From positions 1 to 36,321 of the forward strand of contig JAPPLU010000012.1 in assembly GCA_028874075.1 (NCBI GenBank): DNA of 36,321 nucleotides. Direction: 5' to 3'. The notes under the pieces were generated by a model, which saw only the letters and a program-made list of their open reading frames with translations, did not search any database and was not told where the DNA came from. A program made the position numbers and the translations under genes. Numbering within the stretch: the first letter of the stretch is position 1; each line of letters begins with the position of its first letter. This DNA comes from Chloroflexota bacterium (lineage in GTDB: Bacteria; Chloroflexota; Dehalococcoidia; Lucifugimonadales; UBA3495). Of the stretch, positions 18,366-27,255 are shown piece after piece.

Positions 18366-19266
18366 TCAGATCCCCTTGTCTGAGCCGAGGCTGTTCACTA
18401 GCTCAGACAACCACCCTCTGGCCTCGGTGTAGCAGGCAAGGTCCAGCACGAACTCCTGCCCTCTGCCGACGCTCTGTAGGTAGGCGTGGTTGGCATCATG
18501 ACGCCAACGTTTGCGGTCGGTATGTAGGTTAGGGGGGCTTGTCGCCGTCAGGGAAGAACCACCGCGGTAGCCTCCAGTTCGAGACGCCTGGTCCATAGGG
18601 GTTGGTCAGGACCAGTCGTCGGTCGAACCTGGGGAACACTCCCCATCCGGCTATGTCGGGCTGATCATCGTCGCCGCCTAAGTCCAGGTTCTTTGACGCC
18701 GTGTACACACTGTTGTTCTTGTCGCGGTAATTTGAAAAGAGATGCGGATGATGGTGTGCCCAAGGGAGATCATTCGACCTGATGTCGGCCACTCGATATT
18801 TTTGGTCGACTTGGAGCCAGCCCCACAGAACGTGCAGGTCTGGAGAGCCTCTGACAAAGCGCCATCCCTGCGCGGTTTCCGCTACTCGGCGGTAGAGGCC
18901 GAAGAACAAGAAAACGTCGCCGCTGCCAACGTCCTGCCTGTTGAGATGACTCTGGGCGGCGCCAGCTTGGCCGAGCATCCCTCGCCACTGCTGCCAATTG
19001 GCACGGTCTTTCCGATACCGGTATGCGTCGAAGTTGAGATCGGGGTCTAGGTGGATTAGGTTCTTACCGCTCATGCGGCCGTTGGTGATTCCGGTGACCA
19101 AGCTCCCGATGTCCACGTCGCCGTGTTGCAGGTCTTCGAACGCTTCCTGGTCATAAGAGGGAATGGGCAAAGAAAACATCGTGCCGTCGGGGAATATGGG
19201 GCTGGGACAGCCTCCTGACCCAGAGTCAAATCCCTTGCGGCTGAGGATCAGTTTTTTCGCGTTCAA
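18366..19266 (-). pseudogene. Nmad3-type (nucleotide-modification-associated) protein, frameshifted in a C-tract
   Basis: The main frame begins 'LNAKKLILSRKGFDSGSGG' and continues with 'PSPIFPDGTMFSLPIPS', 'DVFLFFGLYRRV', 'DLHVLWGWLQV' and 'FPRFDRRLVLTNP', the conserved order of the putative nucleotide modification associated domain 3. It stops at 18529, but the family's last block, 'LQSVGRGQEFVLDL', follows in the next frame down to 18366. Dropping one C from the C6 run near 18532-18537 joins them ('DKPP' then 'NLHTDRKRW'). TTG 19266 with GGAG at 8-nt spacing is the best start; an in-frame TTG at 19404 would add 46 unconserved residues. The family's biochemical role is predicted only. The break could be a phase-variable tract, decay or sequence error. 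Confidence 0.7.
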
Positions 19267-19410
19267 GATTTGGTCTCCAAGCTTCGGTTGTCGCAAAGGT
19301 AGCATTAACGTGCGCAGGCATCCATCTGCGTTCCGGTTTTGGGTGGGACTTGGTTCCGCGACAGTATCATCCTCTTGGTAGTGAGCGTCGTCGCACGATT
19401 GCAATGTCCC

Positions 19411-19515
19411 CTATATTGCACGACTCTTGACGGCACCGTTAGAGAGTATCACGAAGATCGTCCCAAGGTGCTTTATTTTGTGCATTTCCACCCTGGTAAC
19501 CTTCCGGTACGCCAT
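19411..19515 (-). CDS. Very short ORF resembling the start of an IS21-type transposase
   Basis: Thirty-four codons from ATG 19515 to TAG 19411-19413. The beginning 'MAYRKVTRVEMHKI' looks like the N-terminus of IS21 IstA proteins, after which the similarity ends. GAGG lies about 8 bases upstream of the ATG. Most likely a tiny transposon relic; a leader peptide for the Nmad3 gene is a weaker possibility. Confidence 0.25.
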   Translation of the reverse strand: MAYRKVTRVEMHKIKHLGTIFVILSNGAVKSRAI

Positions 19516-19649
19516 CGCCGCACCTCGCCTTCAGGTTCGTAAATGGTCTCTCAACGGGTGCTGAGCGTGTCCTAATGGCACTGGTTTTTTGCCTAATGAT
19601 TGTGGTTTATTCGCGGATTTCTGTCCTAAGGTTCCCGGTTATTCACAGG

Positions 19650-20230
19650 CATTTTCACTGTGGCCTTTCCCCGCGGCCAGCGCTGTCTCGGTGAGGGCTT
19701 CGCCTGGCGTTGCGGTCTACCGTTGGTCCTTGCAATGCCGGCCGTCACCTTCCGAACTCCCTCGTTATCTGTTGGGTCGAGGTGGCCGATGGACGGCCGC
19801 CAGAGCCGACTTCTGCAACCGGAGCGGGGCCACCGACAGTCCCTGGTCGGCCAGTTCCGCTAGCAGCCTGTCCGGGAATTAAGAGCGAATTACGACTTTC
19901 GTTGTATGCAATATCTGTGTAAGTGAATTAGTATATATCTATCCTGAATTCGACATCTCTAACAAAATTACAACGAATTACATATAGAACATTTTTTCTC
20001 GGACAGGCTGCTAGGAAGGCGGCTACCAGCCTGGGGGATGCCACCCTTGCTGGTCTCTCCCGGGCCTCCACCCAAGACCGGCACGGCCGCCAGACCTGGT
20101 CGTAGGCGCTCCGGGTGTTGGCCGACGTGTAACTGTCCAATGGCTCCTGTACCTGGTACTGGTCTTGGGCCGTGAGACCGGCGGACGCTATTTCCGTGGA
20201 TCCCCGGGGCAGGGGCGTTATCTCCCGCAC
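19650..20230 (-). pseudogene. Tyrosine recombinase pseudogene split by a MITE
   Basis: GTG 20230 starts a frame whose middle reads 'LDSYTSANTRSAYDQVW' and 'WVEARERPARVASPRLVAAFLA', the SAM-like core-binding N-terminal domain of XerC/D-type integrases. At 'FLA' it runs into the 155-bp MITE (19860-20014). On the far side the same protein resumes: 'ELADQGLSVAPLRLQKSALAAVHR', then in shifted frames 'DPTDNEGVRKVTAGIARTNGRPQRQAK' and 'ALTETALAA'. Removing the element with one CTAG copy gives an uninterrupted 'VAAFLAELADQG'. The catalytic domain (R-H-R-Y) is not present downstream, so the gene is truncated as well. Confidence 0.8.
19860..20014. mobile_element. 155-bp MITE with 15-bp perfect terminal inverted repeats and CTAG target duplication
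   Basis: The left end CTAGCAGCCTGTCCG (19860-19874) is the exact reverse complement of the right end (20000-20014). The outer CTAG on each side is the 4-bp target duplication. The interior of about 125 bp is AT-rich and non-coding, unlike the GC-rich flanks. It sits inside the tyrosine recombinase reading frame. A closely related end (CTAGCAGCCCGTCCG) is at 27256. CTAG/YTAR duplications are known for IS5- and IS701-type elements, but the mobilising transposase is not in this window: the IS701-type element here has different ends. Confidence 0.85.
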
Positions 20231-20364
20231 CGGTCGCAGCTCCGTCCCACCTTGGCCAGGCCCCGGTCCATGAAATGCTCCCCGAGGTAACCGCAGGCCC
20301 GGCAGGTGATGATCACCTCCTCCGCACCGCGGGAGTCCCTGCCGCTACTGGTTATCTGGTACAT
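20218..20364 (-). CDS. 49-residue zinc-ribbon protein
   Basis: ATG 20364 to TAA 20218-20220, 48 residues plus start. The C-terminal half is 'CRACGYLGEHFMDRG' followed by 'SCDRCGR', two CxxC knuckles 20 residues apart that would bind one zinc. AAGGGGAG abuts the ATG as a ribosome binding site. The stop overlaps the GTG start of the tyrosine recombinase (20230) by 13 bases, which indicates translational coupling. It may be an accessory DNA- or protein-binding factor of that recombinase. Below the usual ORF length cutoff; function unknown. Confidence 0.5.
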   Translation of the reverse strand: MYQITSSGRDSRGAEEVIITCRACGYLGEHFMDRGLAKVGRSCDRCGR

Positions 20365-20413
20365 CTCCCCTTCGGAAAGGCCCGCGGCGAATCTCCATTG
20401 GCCAACGCAGAGG

Positions 20414-20696
20414 CACGATAAGGAGGTCTACCAGGAACTACTTCACCGCTTACACAGGGATAAACCGGTTTCAAGCCCTGGGCGATGCGCTAGAAACGCC
20501 GGACTCGATTGATGACAAGGCGCTGACTTTCAGCCTGTTAGAAGTGCGGGAAGCGAGAGCAATCATCGAGTCCGTGGGAAGCATATCCGCGCGTGACGCG
20601 ATACACGTCGCGGTGATGCGACGGGCCGGAATAGGCCGGATTCTCAGCTTCGACCGGGGTTTTGACAACTGCTCCGGGATAGCCCGGCTGGACTAG
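20414..20696 (+). pseudogene. PIN-domain (VapC-like) toxin remnant
   Basis: The plus strand reads 'HDKEVYQELLHR' up to 20449, then after one extra T (20450) continues 'YTGINRFQALGDALE' through 'SISARDAIHVAVMRRAG' and 'RILSFDRGFD' to TAG 20694. These are the last helices and acidic residues (ARDAxH, FDxxFD) of PIN RNases. The N-terminal part with the first catalytic Asp is missing, and no antitoxin is visible. It is a dead toxin gene converging on the CurA-like reductase. Confidence 0.7.
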
Positions 20697-20717
20697 CTTC
20701 CCGAAGACCCTCCCTGG

Positions 20718-21731
20718 TCACTCGTCCGACACCTTGATTAGCAGCTTGCCGAAGTTTTCGCCCTGCATGAGGCCCATGAAGGCCCTGGGCGCGTTCTCCA
20801 GCCCCTCTACTACGTCTTCCTTGTACTTGATCTTGCCCTCCCGCATCCATGTTGCGATGCGGCGGCGGCCCTCGTCGTGGCGGTCGCGGAACTGGCTTAC
20901 CAGGAAACCCTCGGCTTTGGCCTGGCGGCCCACCAGCAGCCCCATCTTGCGGGGACCGGGTTCCGGCTCGTCCTGGTTGTACTGGGAAATCGATCCGCAC
21001 AGGGAAATTCGCGCCCCAAGGTTCAGGTGGTCGAAAACGGCGTCGGTGACCTCTCCGCCCACGTTGTCGAAGTAGACGTCTATCCCCAGTGGGCAAGCCG
21101 CGCCAAGGGAGTCTGACACGTTTTCCGTCTTGTAGTTGATCCCCGCGTCGAACCCAAGCTCGTTGATGATGTAGTCGATCTTGGCCGGAGAGCCGGCGAC
21201 GCCGATGGTGCGGCATCCCATGATCCTGGAAATCTGCCCCACCACCTGTCCGACCGCGCCGGAAGCCGCCGACACCACTACCGTGTCGCCGGTGCGGGGC
21301 TGCCCAACCTCCAGAAAGCCGAAATAGGCGGTCATGCCCGGCATTCCCAGCACCCCCAATGCCGTGGACAGGGGGCCTAGCTCCAGGTCAACCCGGCGCA
21401 GGCCGCTGCCGTCGGAAACGGCGTATTCCTGCCAACCCAACGAACCTTCGACTATCTCTCCCTCGGAGAAGGCCGGCGTCCGGGAGCGGATGATTCGCCC
21501 GACCACGCCCCCCACGATGACCTGGCCCAGTTCCATCGGAGTCGCGTAGGCATGGACCGTCCTCATCCGCCCTCGGATGTAGGGATCCAACGATAGCCAT
21601 ATAGTCTGGACCAGGACTTCACCCTCGTCCGGCTCCGGAACCGGGGACTCGACCAGGATGAAGTCCGATTCCCTGGGGTAGTTGACCGGCCTGGCGCCGA
21701 GGGTGACTTGTCTGTTCACGCTTCCAGCCAT
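20718..21731 (-). CDS. CurA-like NADP-dependent oxidoreductase (MDR superfamily)
   Basis: 337 residues from ATG 21731 (AAGGA about 10 bases upstream); a longer in-frame start would add 58 residues with no domain. The opening 'NRQVTLGARPVNYPRESDF', 'WLSLDPYIRGRM', 'GVLGMPGMTAYFGFLEVG' and the NADP-binding 'VVSAASGAVGQVVGQISRIMG' are typical of the leukotriene B4 12-hydroxydehydrogenase/curcumin reductase branch of zinc-free MDR enzymes, which reduce alpha,beta-unsaturated carbonyl compounds. Late motif 'DVYFDNVGGEVTDAV' agrees. It is the last gene of a four-gene minus-strand operon, 43 bases after the amidase. Substrate unknown. Confidence 0.88.
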   Translation of the reverse strand: MAGSVNRQVTLGARPVNYPRESDFILVESPVPEPDEGEVLVQTIWLSLDPYIRGRMRTVHAYATPMELGQVIVGGVVGRIIRSRTPAFSEGEIVEGSLGWQEYAVSDGSGLRRVDLELGPLSTALGVLGMPGMTAYFGFLEVGQPRTGDTVVVSAASGAVGQVVGQISRIMGCRTIGVAGSPAKIDYIINELGFDAGINYKTENVSDSLGAACPLGIDVYFDNVGGEVTDAVFDHLNLGARISLCGSISQYNQDEPEPGPRKMGLLVGRQAKAEGFLVSQFRDRHDEGRRRIATWMREGKIKYKEDVVEGLENAPRAFMGLMQGENFGKLLIKVSDE

Positions 21732-21774
21732 GCTTTTCCATTCCTTAGAACGAGCGAGATTGATGCCGCGATTC

Positions 21775-23168
21775 CTATACCGGCGGACGCCGTATGTGCC
21801 AATCGGTGGCCTGCTGGTAGGCGTAGCCCAACCGCAGCAGAAGGGCCTCATCCAGGTCCCGCCCCACGAGTTGCAACCCCACGGGAAAGCGGCCGTCTTT
21901 GGCAAAGCCGCACGGGATGGAAATGGCGGGCAACCCGGTCTGGCTGGCCATCCCGTTCAGGTAAACCGCGCGGGGCCGGGCCGGGACGGTCCTGCCCCGG
22001 ATTACCGCGGCCTCGGCGTTCCACAGGTCTCCTATGGTGCTGCCGGTGGGCATAGCGATGGCGTCAACGCGCTGCAGCACGCCGGCCACTTCCTGCCTGA
22101 TGGCCATGCGCTTCTGCTGGGCGTGGATGTACTCCACGAAGGTCTGCTCGTCGCCCCGCTCCAATTGCGGGTGGATCTCCACCCAGTCCTTCAGCACGTC
22201 TTCCGAAAAATTGTCCCGGAGCCAGACCGGGGCTTCGGCGGCCAGGGAGTTGTTGCGGGCCTCGTAGCTCAGGGGAATCCGGACTTCCGAGACCTCCGCG
22301 CCCAGCTCTTCAAACACGGCGACCGCCCTTCGGACCGCGTCTTCCTCGTCCTGTCCAATCCAGTCCCGCCACACCCAAGAGTCGGCGGGCAGCCCGATTC
22401 TCAGGCCGCGGATACTTTCGTTGAGGCCCGACAGGTACTCTCCCGGCGGCAGGTTTATACTCACGAGGTCGTTGGCGTCGTAGCCGGTGAGGGCTTCCAT
22501 TGCGATGGCGTTGTCCTCGACGGTCTTGGTCAACGGTCCCGCCTGGTCGGTGGTCCATGACGTCGCCCAGACCCCGGCGCGGCTGACGCGGCCAAAGGTT
22601 GCCTTGAACCCCACTACGCCGCAATTGCTGGCTGGGTGCCGCACCGAGCCCCCGGTATCCGTGCCGATGGACAGCAGGCCCATGCCGGAAGCGACAGCCG
22701 CCCCGGAGCCTCCACTGGTGGTGCCGGGACTGGTGGAGGGATCCCACGGGCTGTAGCACATCACCGGAGTCTCTCCCCTGCCGATGTGAGAGTAGACTTT
22801 GCCCAGAAGGACGCCCCTTCCTCTTCCAGCAGGTTGTGGACGGTGGCGGACTTCTCCGGCTTGAAGTCTATCTCCCTGGGGTTGCCCCAGGTGGTGCGGA
22901 CTTCACTGGTGGCAATCACGTCTTTGAGGGTGTAGGGGACGCCGTGCAACGGGCCCCGGTAGTTGCCGCCGGCGATCTCCGCCTCGGCCTGTCTCGCCCT
23001 TGTCATGGCGTATTCGGCGCAGAGCGTGGTGAAGGCCTTTAGGGCTGGGTCCACACGCTCGGCCTGGCGGATGCAAGCCTTGGTGAGTTCCACTGGGGAA
23101 AGCTCGCGGCCTTTGATGAGCTGGCCTACCCCGGCAATGGTGTCCTGTAACGGGTCTATCCCTGTCAT
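21775..23168 (-). pseudogene. Amidase-signature enzyme with a one-base frameshift
   Basis: Two frames make one amidase of about 465 residues. ATG 23168 (GAGGA 6 bases upstream) encodes the N-terminal part with the catalytic lysine in 'GVPYTLKDVIAT', to 'EEEGASFWAKS'. The rest (from about 22805) encodes 'VMCYSPWDPSTSPGTTSGGSG' with the cis-Ser and 'GTDTGGSVRHPAS' with the nucleophile, to TAG/stop at 21775. Adding one C near 22805 (TTCTGG to TTCCTGG) gives 'ASFLGKVYSHIGRGETPVM', the expected amidase join. Such enzymes hydrolyse amides or act in Gln-tRNA amidation; the neighbours suggest a catabolic role. Either a recent mutation or a sequence error. Confidence 0.8.
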
Positions 23169-23186
23169 ACGATGTCCTCGACGAGC

Positions 23187-24263
23187 CTACGCCTGGCCCT
23201 GTAACGAGTACTTGGCCTGGTCGGGTTGGTGGTTCCGGAACCTGGGCATGACTTCGGTGGCGAAGAGTTCCATTGACCTGAGCACCTTCTTATGGGGAAT
23301 CTGGCCGATGGAGAAAGTGCAGTTCAGGTAGGTCATTCCCGTGGCCTCGATTAGGGAGTGGACCTTCTCTGCCACGGATTCCGGGGTCCCAAACAGCCAG
23401 TCATTGTAGAGAAACTCCGGGTCGTCTTCATCCGGCCGCCCCGGCGTCAGGTCGGTCCTGGCCTTCCCGGCGTCCACCCGCAGGGTGTTGGTGCGCAGCC
23501 CACGGGCGCTGCGAGTGTGCCAGACGGCGTGGGGAAGCTGGGCCTTGGCGTCCTCCTCCGAATCGGTCACGTAGACACCCCGCTGCACGATGAACTCCTG
23601 GGGCCAACTCTTGCCCGAAAGGCCGACCGCTTCCTGGAACATGTTCCAGGACTTAATCACCCTCTGGGTGGAACCGGAGGTGCCCCCGGTGATGACGTTC
23701 ATGCCCCTTTTGAGGGCTGAAGCCATGCTTTCCACGCTGGAGGTGGCCCGCCAGAAGGGGGGATGAGGTTGTTGCAGCGGGCGTGGCAGGATAGTGGTCT
23801 CGGGGATCTGGTAGTACCGCCCCTCATGGGAGAAGGGAGCGTGGGTCAGGGCGTTGTATATGACGTCCAATGACTCCTCGAACATTAGACGGTTTTCTTC
23901 CAAAGGCCGCTGGAACCGCTGGAACTCGTACTCCTGGTAACCGGTGCCGAAACCCACCTCCAAGCGCCCGTTGGTCAGGTGATCCAGCATAGCTATCTCT
24001 TCGGCGGTGTGGATGGGGTTTCGCAGGGGCAGCACCACCACCGCGGTGCTAAAGCGCACGTTCCTGGTGTGTTGTGCCAGGGTTGAAATGAGCATCAGGG
24101 GATTGGGCAGGAACCCGTAGCTGGAGAAGTGGTGTTCCGCCGCGACGACGTAGTCGAACCCGAGTTCGTCGGCCAGCTTGGCCTGTTCTATGGCGTTGGC
24201 GTACACCTCGGACGAAGAGAGCATGTCCGGCGACTGCATGAGCATGAAGATTCCGAATTTCAT
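23187..24263 (-). CDS. LLM-class flavin-dependent oxidoreductase (luciferase-like)
   Basis: 358 residues. The TIM-barrel start 'MKFGIFMLMQSPDML', 'FDYVVAAEHHFSSYGFLPNPL', 'TAVVVLPLRNPIHTAEEIAMLDHLTNGRLEVGFGTGYQ' and 'FEESLDVI' are typical for bacterial luciferase-like monooxygenases using FMNH2 supplied by a reductase. ATG 24263 has AGAGGA 7 bases upstream. It lies 18 bases before the amidase gene and 73 after the hydroxyacid dehydrogenase on the same strand. Such genes are strongly expanded in SAR202-type Chloroflexota, where they are thought to oxidise recalcitrant organics; the substrate here is unknown. Confidence 0.9.
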   Translation of the reverse strand: MKFGIFMLMQSPDMLSSSEVYANAIEQAKLADELGFDYVVAAEHHFSSYGFLPNPLMLISTLAQHTRNVRFSTAVVVLPLRNPIHTAEEIAMLDHLTNGRLEVGFGTGYQEYEFQRFQRPLEENRLMFEESLDVIYNALTHAPFSHEGRYYQIPETTILPRPLQQPHPPFWRATSSVESMASALKRGMNVITGGTSGSTQRVIKSWNMFQEAVGLSGKSWPQEFIVQRGVYVTDSEEDAKAQLPHAVWHTRSARGLRTNTLRVDAGKARTDLTPGRPDEDDPEFLYNDWLFGTPESVAEKVHSLIEATGMTYLNCTFSIGQIPHKKVLRSMELFATEVMPRFRNHQPDQAKYSLQGQA

Positions 24264-24336
24264 GGAAGGTCCTCTTTATTGTTTGGCGGACTCCCACTGC
24301 TCTTCCTGGGAGTAGCGCAGCGGAGTCGAAGGGCGG

Positions 24337-25290
24337 TCAGTAACCTTTCTGCTTGTCGATGACGCTCAACAGGTCCTCTCCTTGAGAGTAGCGGCGCAGA
24401 TTTTCGCAGAACAGGTCGATGGTGCGGTCCAGCCGCAGCGGGGAGCCGCCGGAGGCGTGGGGAGTGATGATGACGTGGGGATGGTCCCATAGCGGGCTGT
24501 CTTCTGGCAGAGGTTCCGGGGAAGTTACGTCAAGGCCCGCGCCGAAGATGAGCCCCTGTTCCAACGCTTCCAGCAACGCCTCTCCGTCGATGATGGGTCC
24601 CCGCGTCACGTTGATCAATAGCGATTGGGGTTTCATGTGGCGGAACGCCTCGCGGTCGAACAGACCGCGGGTCCTCGGCGTGAGGGGACAACACACTGAG
24701 ACAACGTCGGACTGCTCCAGCAGGTCGTAGAACCGGTCCGTGCCCCAGACCTCCCGCACGAAATCAGGCTTGTCCACGGACTCGGGATCGACGGCGATCA
24801 CCTCCATGCCAAAGGCGGGGGCCCGCCGGGCCACGTCCAGCCCCACGCCTCCCAACCCGACGATCCCAAGCGTCTTTCCGCCCAACTCCCAGGTCTCGTG
24901 GCGGATGGACATCCGGTTGGACCAGGTGCGCTCCCGCACGGCCCGCCCCACGCCCCGCAGGAGTCCCAGGAGCAACGCCCAGGTGTGGTCGGCCAAATGG
25001 GGGCCGACCGTCCCCTTCGCGCTGGTCAAAACGACCGGGCTCTCGACGAACTCTTCGAACATTAGGTTGTCGATGCCGGCGCCTTCGGTCTGCACCCACT
25101 TGAGTTGGTGGGCCGCGTTGAACAGGGCCCTGTTGAAGGTGCCAAAGATGATGTCGACATCGCCGGCTTGGGCAAGCTGTTCCTCCCGGGTGTTGGCAAC
25201 GATAATCTCGTTTTCTGGGGACACCGACTGGACCCGCCGCATCTGCTCGTCAGTCAACTCGTCCAGATTGGCGTTCATCATTATTTTCAA
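24337..25290 (-). CDS. D-2-hydroxyacid dehydrogenase
   Basis: 317 residues from TTG 25290, which has AGGAG 7 bases upstream; ATG 25281 or 25278 are alternatives, and the longer frame to 25434 adds unrelated residues. The NAD-binding Rossmann fold has 'LGIVGLGGVGLDVARRAPAFG' and the terminal Asp in 'VIAVDPE'. The catalytic set is present: Arg in 'INVTRGPIIDGEAL', Glu in 'LDVTSPEPLPEDSPLW', His in 'VIITPHASGG'. These enzymes interconvert 2-oxoacids and D-2-hydroxyacids. It is the first gene of the minus-strand operon with the LLM monooxygenase, amidase and CurA-like reductase. Confidence 0.9.
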   Translation of the reverse strand: MKIMMNANLDELTDEQMRRVQSVSPENEIIVANTREEQLAQAGDVDIIFGTFNRALFNAAHQLKWVQTEGAGIDNLMFEEFVESPVVLTSAKGTVGPHLADHTWALLLGLLRGVGRAVRERTWSNRMSIRHETWELGGKTLGIVGLGGVGLDVARRAPAFGMEVIAVDPESVDKPDFVREVWGTDRFYDLLEQSDVVSVCCPLTPRTRGLFDREAFRHMKPQSLLINVTRGPIIDGEALLEALEQGLIFGAGLDVTSPEPLPEDSPLWDHPHVIITPHASGGSPLRLDRTIDLFCENLRRYSQGEDLLSVIDKQKGY

Positions 25291-25454
25291 GGTCTTTCTC
25301 CTGGCGTCGTAAGAGTCTGCCGGGACTGGTGGCCGAATTCTACACCTTTTGGGTTGGAGACGCCCGGACTTCCAGGGCAATCGCGTCTTGAATTGGACTG
25401 CTGACACCCGGTCCTTCCCACCTGCTGTAACCACCCCTTACCGTAGTCCTTCCG

Positions 25455-25762
25455 AAGATGATGGAACACGGCGTCGCCCGCGCCACCGAGGTGCTGGAGG
25501 CAGCCGGGGCAAGGGAAGTCATATTCAACCCGCTGCTGCGTCCCGCCGGCTGTCAGCATTTGGGCATGGCGCGAATGGGTACGGAGCCTTCCAACTCGGT
25601 GGTGGACGGCTACGGCCGCAGTCACGAGGTCAAGAACCTGTTTATCATCGACGGGAGCGTGTTCGTTACGGCTGGATAGTTAATCCCACGTCTACGACTC
25701 AGGCCGTCGCCCTGCACATCGCGGACTATTTCAAGCTGATCTCCAGGAATCTCCTGGACTAA
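25455..25762 (+). pseudogene. GMC oxidoreductase, C-terminal remnant
   Basis: The frame from 25458 reads 'ARATEVLEAAGAREVIF', 'HLGMARMGTEPSNSVVDGYGRSHEVKN' and 'LFIIDGSVFVTAG', then hits TAG at 25677. The next frame continues 'IVNPTSTTQAVALHIADYF' to TAA 25760. Together this is the final FAD-contact block of glucose-methanol-choline oxidoreductases (HxxGxxRMG, LFVxDGSxFxTxxxxNPTxTxxAxA). All of the N-terminal FAD domain is gone. It is divergent from the hydroxyacid dehydrogenase and may mark where a longer catabolic operon was cut. Confidence 0.75.
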
Positions 25763-25808
25763 GGTAAACCAATGCCCTCTTCCACACTCTTCTTCTGCGA
25801 CTCTCTAG

Positions 25809-27255
25809 TATTACAACGACGTTTCAAGGAGGGATAGGTCTGGATGCCCAGAGGGCAGCTCGGCGTTTGGCATGGGAGCGGCTGGCCTGTTCGTTCCGCG
25901 CTTGGGTTTCTGCCTGCCACCGCAGCAGTTCCCGAGGGCCTTACCGCTCCCGGGGCAGCATCTCACGCACTACGCGGTAGACTTGAGGCCTGGTGGTCAG
26001 GGGCATCTTTTTCCCCCAAGCCTGCTGCAGACTCAAGAGGAAAGCACCGCCCAGCAGGCACAGGGCCACGTGGTGATGCCAGCCAGCCCAGGTGCGGGTC
26101 TCGTACTCATCCAGTCCCACATCGCTCTTCTCCGTCTCAAACTCCGTTTCTATTCGCCACCGGGAGCCGCCCACACGGGCCAGGGTCTCCAGGGGGGTGT
26201 CCTCCGGCGCGTTAGAAAGGGAATAGCGGGGCTCGCTGCCGTCCAAGTTGCGGCGGTAGAGAGCCCAGTGGATCTCGTCGGGCTTTCTCTTGTTCGACGT
26301 TCGCACCCTTTGGGCGCTGAACTAGTAGCTTCGGGGCCCCTGGCTGCCCTGGGCTACCGTTATCTGCCGCCAAGCATCCTCCACCAACTGGGCGCTCCGC
26401 TCCCCGATGGTACGCCGCTGTCCGATCACCAGCTTGGGCTTGGGAGGGCTGCCCCGTCCCTGATAGACCGGAGCAGTCCACTCGGGCTCCACCGGCCACA
26501 CCGTAAAGCCCTCCGGCACGTCCAGAACGTAGCACATCCCCAAGGCCGAAAGCCCTTCCCGGAAGGACGGCGATATTCCGAAAGCGTCGTCTGCGGCAAA
26601 CAAGCCGATCCTCAGATGCCCCCTCCTCAACGCCTGTTGCAGCATCTCCAAGGCCAACTCCGTCTTGGACCGGTAGCCCCGCCGTTCCTCCGGCACCCCC
26701 GCCGTCGCGCAACGTTCACTGTCCGAGGTCCTACTCTCCGGCAAGTAAAGCCGCTTGCCTACTAAGGCCCGACCCATCGGGCTGATGCAGGCCAGAAACA
26801 TTCCTGCCTGGCAGTTAGCCACTTTGCCCAGTCTGACACAATGCTGGCGGGCAACACCTACCGATTTCCTGCCCTGCTTGGGGAAATCGCTGCCGTCCAG
26901 CACCCATATCGCCTCAGGATGCTGCAGCCGGGGACCCAGGTATTCCTGGAGACGGCCCATCACTGCGTCATCGTCCCAAGGGGATTCGGTGAGAAACCGC
27001 TGCATCGCCCTAGCCGAAACTGGGACCGTCTCCGACAGATTTTCGGCGTTGCGCCGCTCCCCAGACTGCACCAACAGGGCTTGGAGATAATAACGACTGT
27101 GGTCCCGCGACTCCCTGCGGCCAAACAGGGAACCGAAGTAAGAGTGAAAATCCTGAAAGGCTTCGTACACTTGCTCAAAGGTCGCCGCATCCATGTCCCT
27201 CCCTCACCTCTCCGGACTGCCCCGTCATCCTATCGCGCCAACCGTCGTTGTGATA
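25809..27255 (-). mobile_element. IS701-type insertion sequence, 1447 bp, CTAG target duplication
   Basis: The left end TATTACAACGACG (25809-25821) matches the right end CGTCGTTGTGATA (to 27255) as an inverted repeat with one mismatch, extending a few bases further inward. CTAG flanks both ends (25805-25808 and 27256-27259), the YTAR-type 4-bp duplication of IS701 elements. The single transposase gene inside is on the minus strand. The intact flanks show the element arrived more recently than the nearby remnants. Confidence 0.85.
25941..27194 (-). pseudogene. IS701-family transposase with an amber codon
   Basis: One frame of 417 codons from ATG 27194 to 25941, interrupted by TAG at 26322-26324 (codon 291). 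Conserved parts include 'AIWVLDGSDFPKQGRKSVGVARQ' with the first Asp (near 100), 'IGLFAADDAFG' with the second (near 200) and 'WRIETEFETEKSDVGLDEYE' with the Glu (near 345). The stop lies in 'GPRSY*FSAQRVR', where relatives have Gln (YQF), so a single CAG to TAG change explains it. The first 290 residues lack the Glu and cannot transpose alone. Confidence 0.85.

Noticed and set aside
20644..21216. 190-codon minus-strand ORF
   Set aside because: Frame-shifted shadow of the CurA-like reductase, rich in Arg/Gly/Pro.
12446..26324. Reassignment of TAG to an amino acid, suggested by two in-frame amber codons
   Set aside because: addB, the HNH gene and the small ORF at 2161 all end naturally in TAG, and readthrough of the addB TAG would make no sense inside addA. 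Nonsense mutation is simpler.
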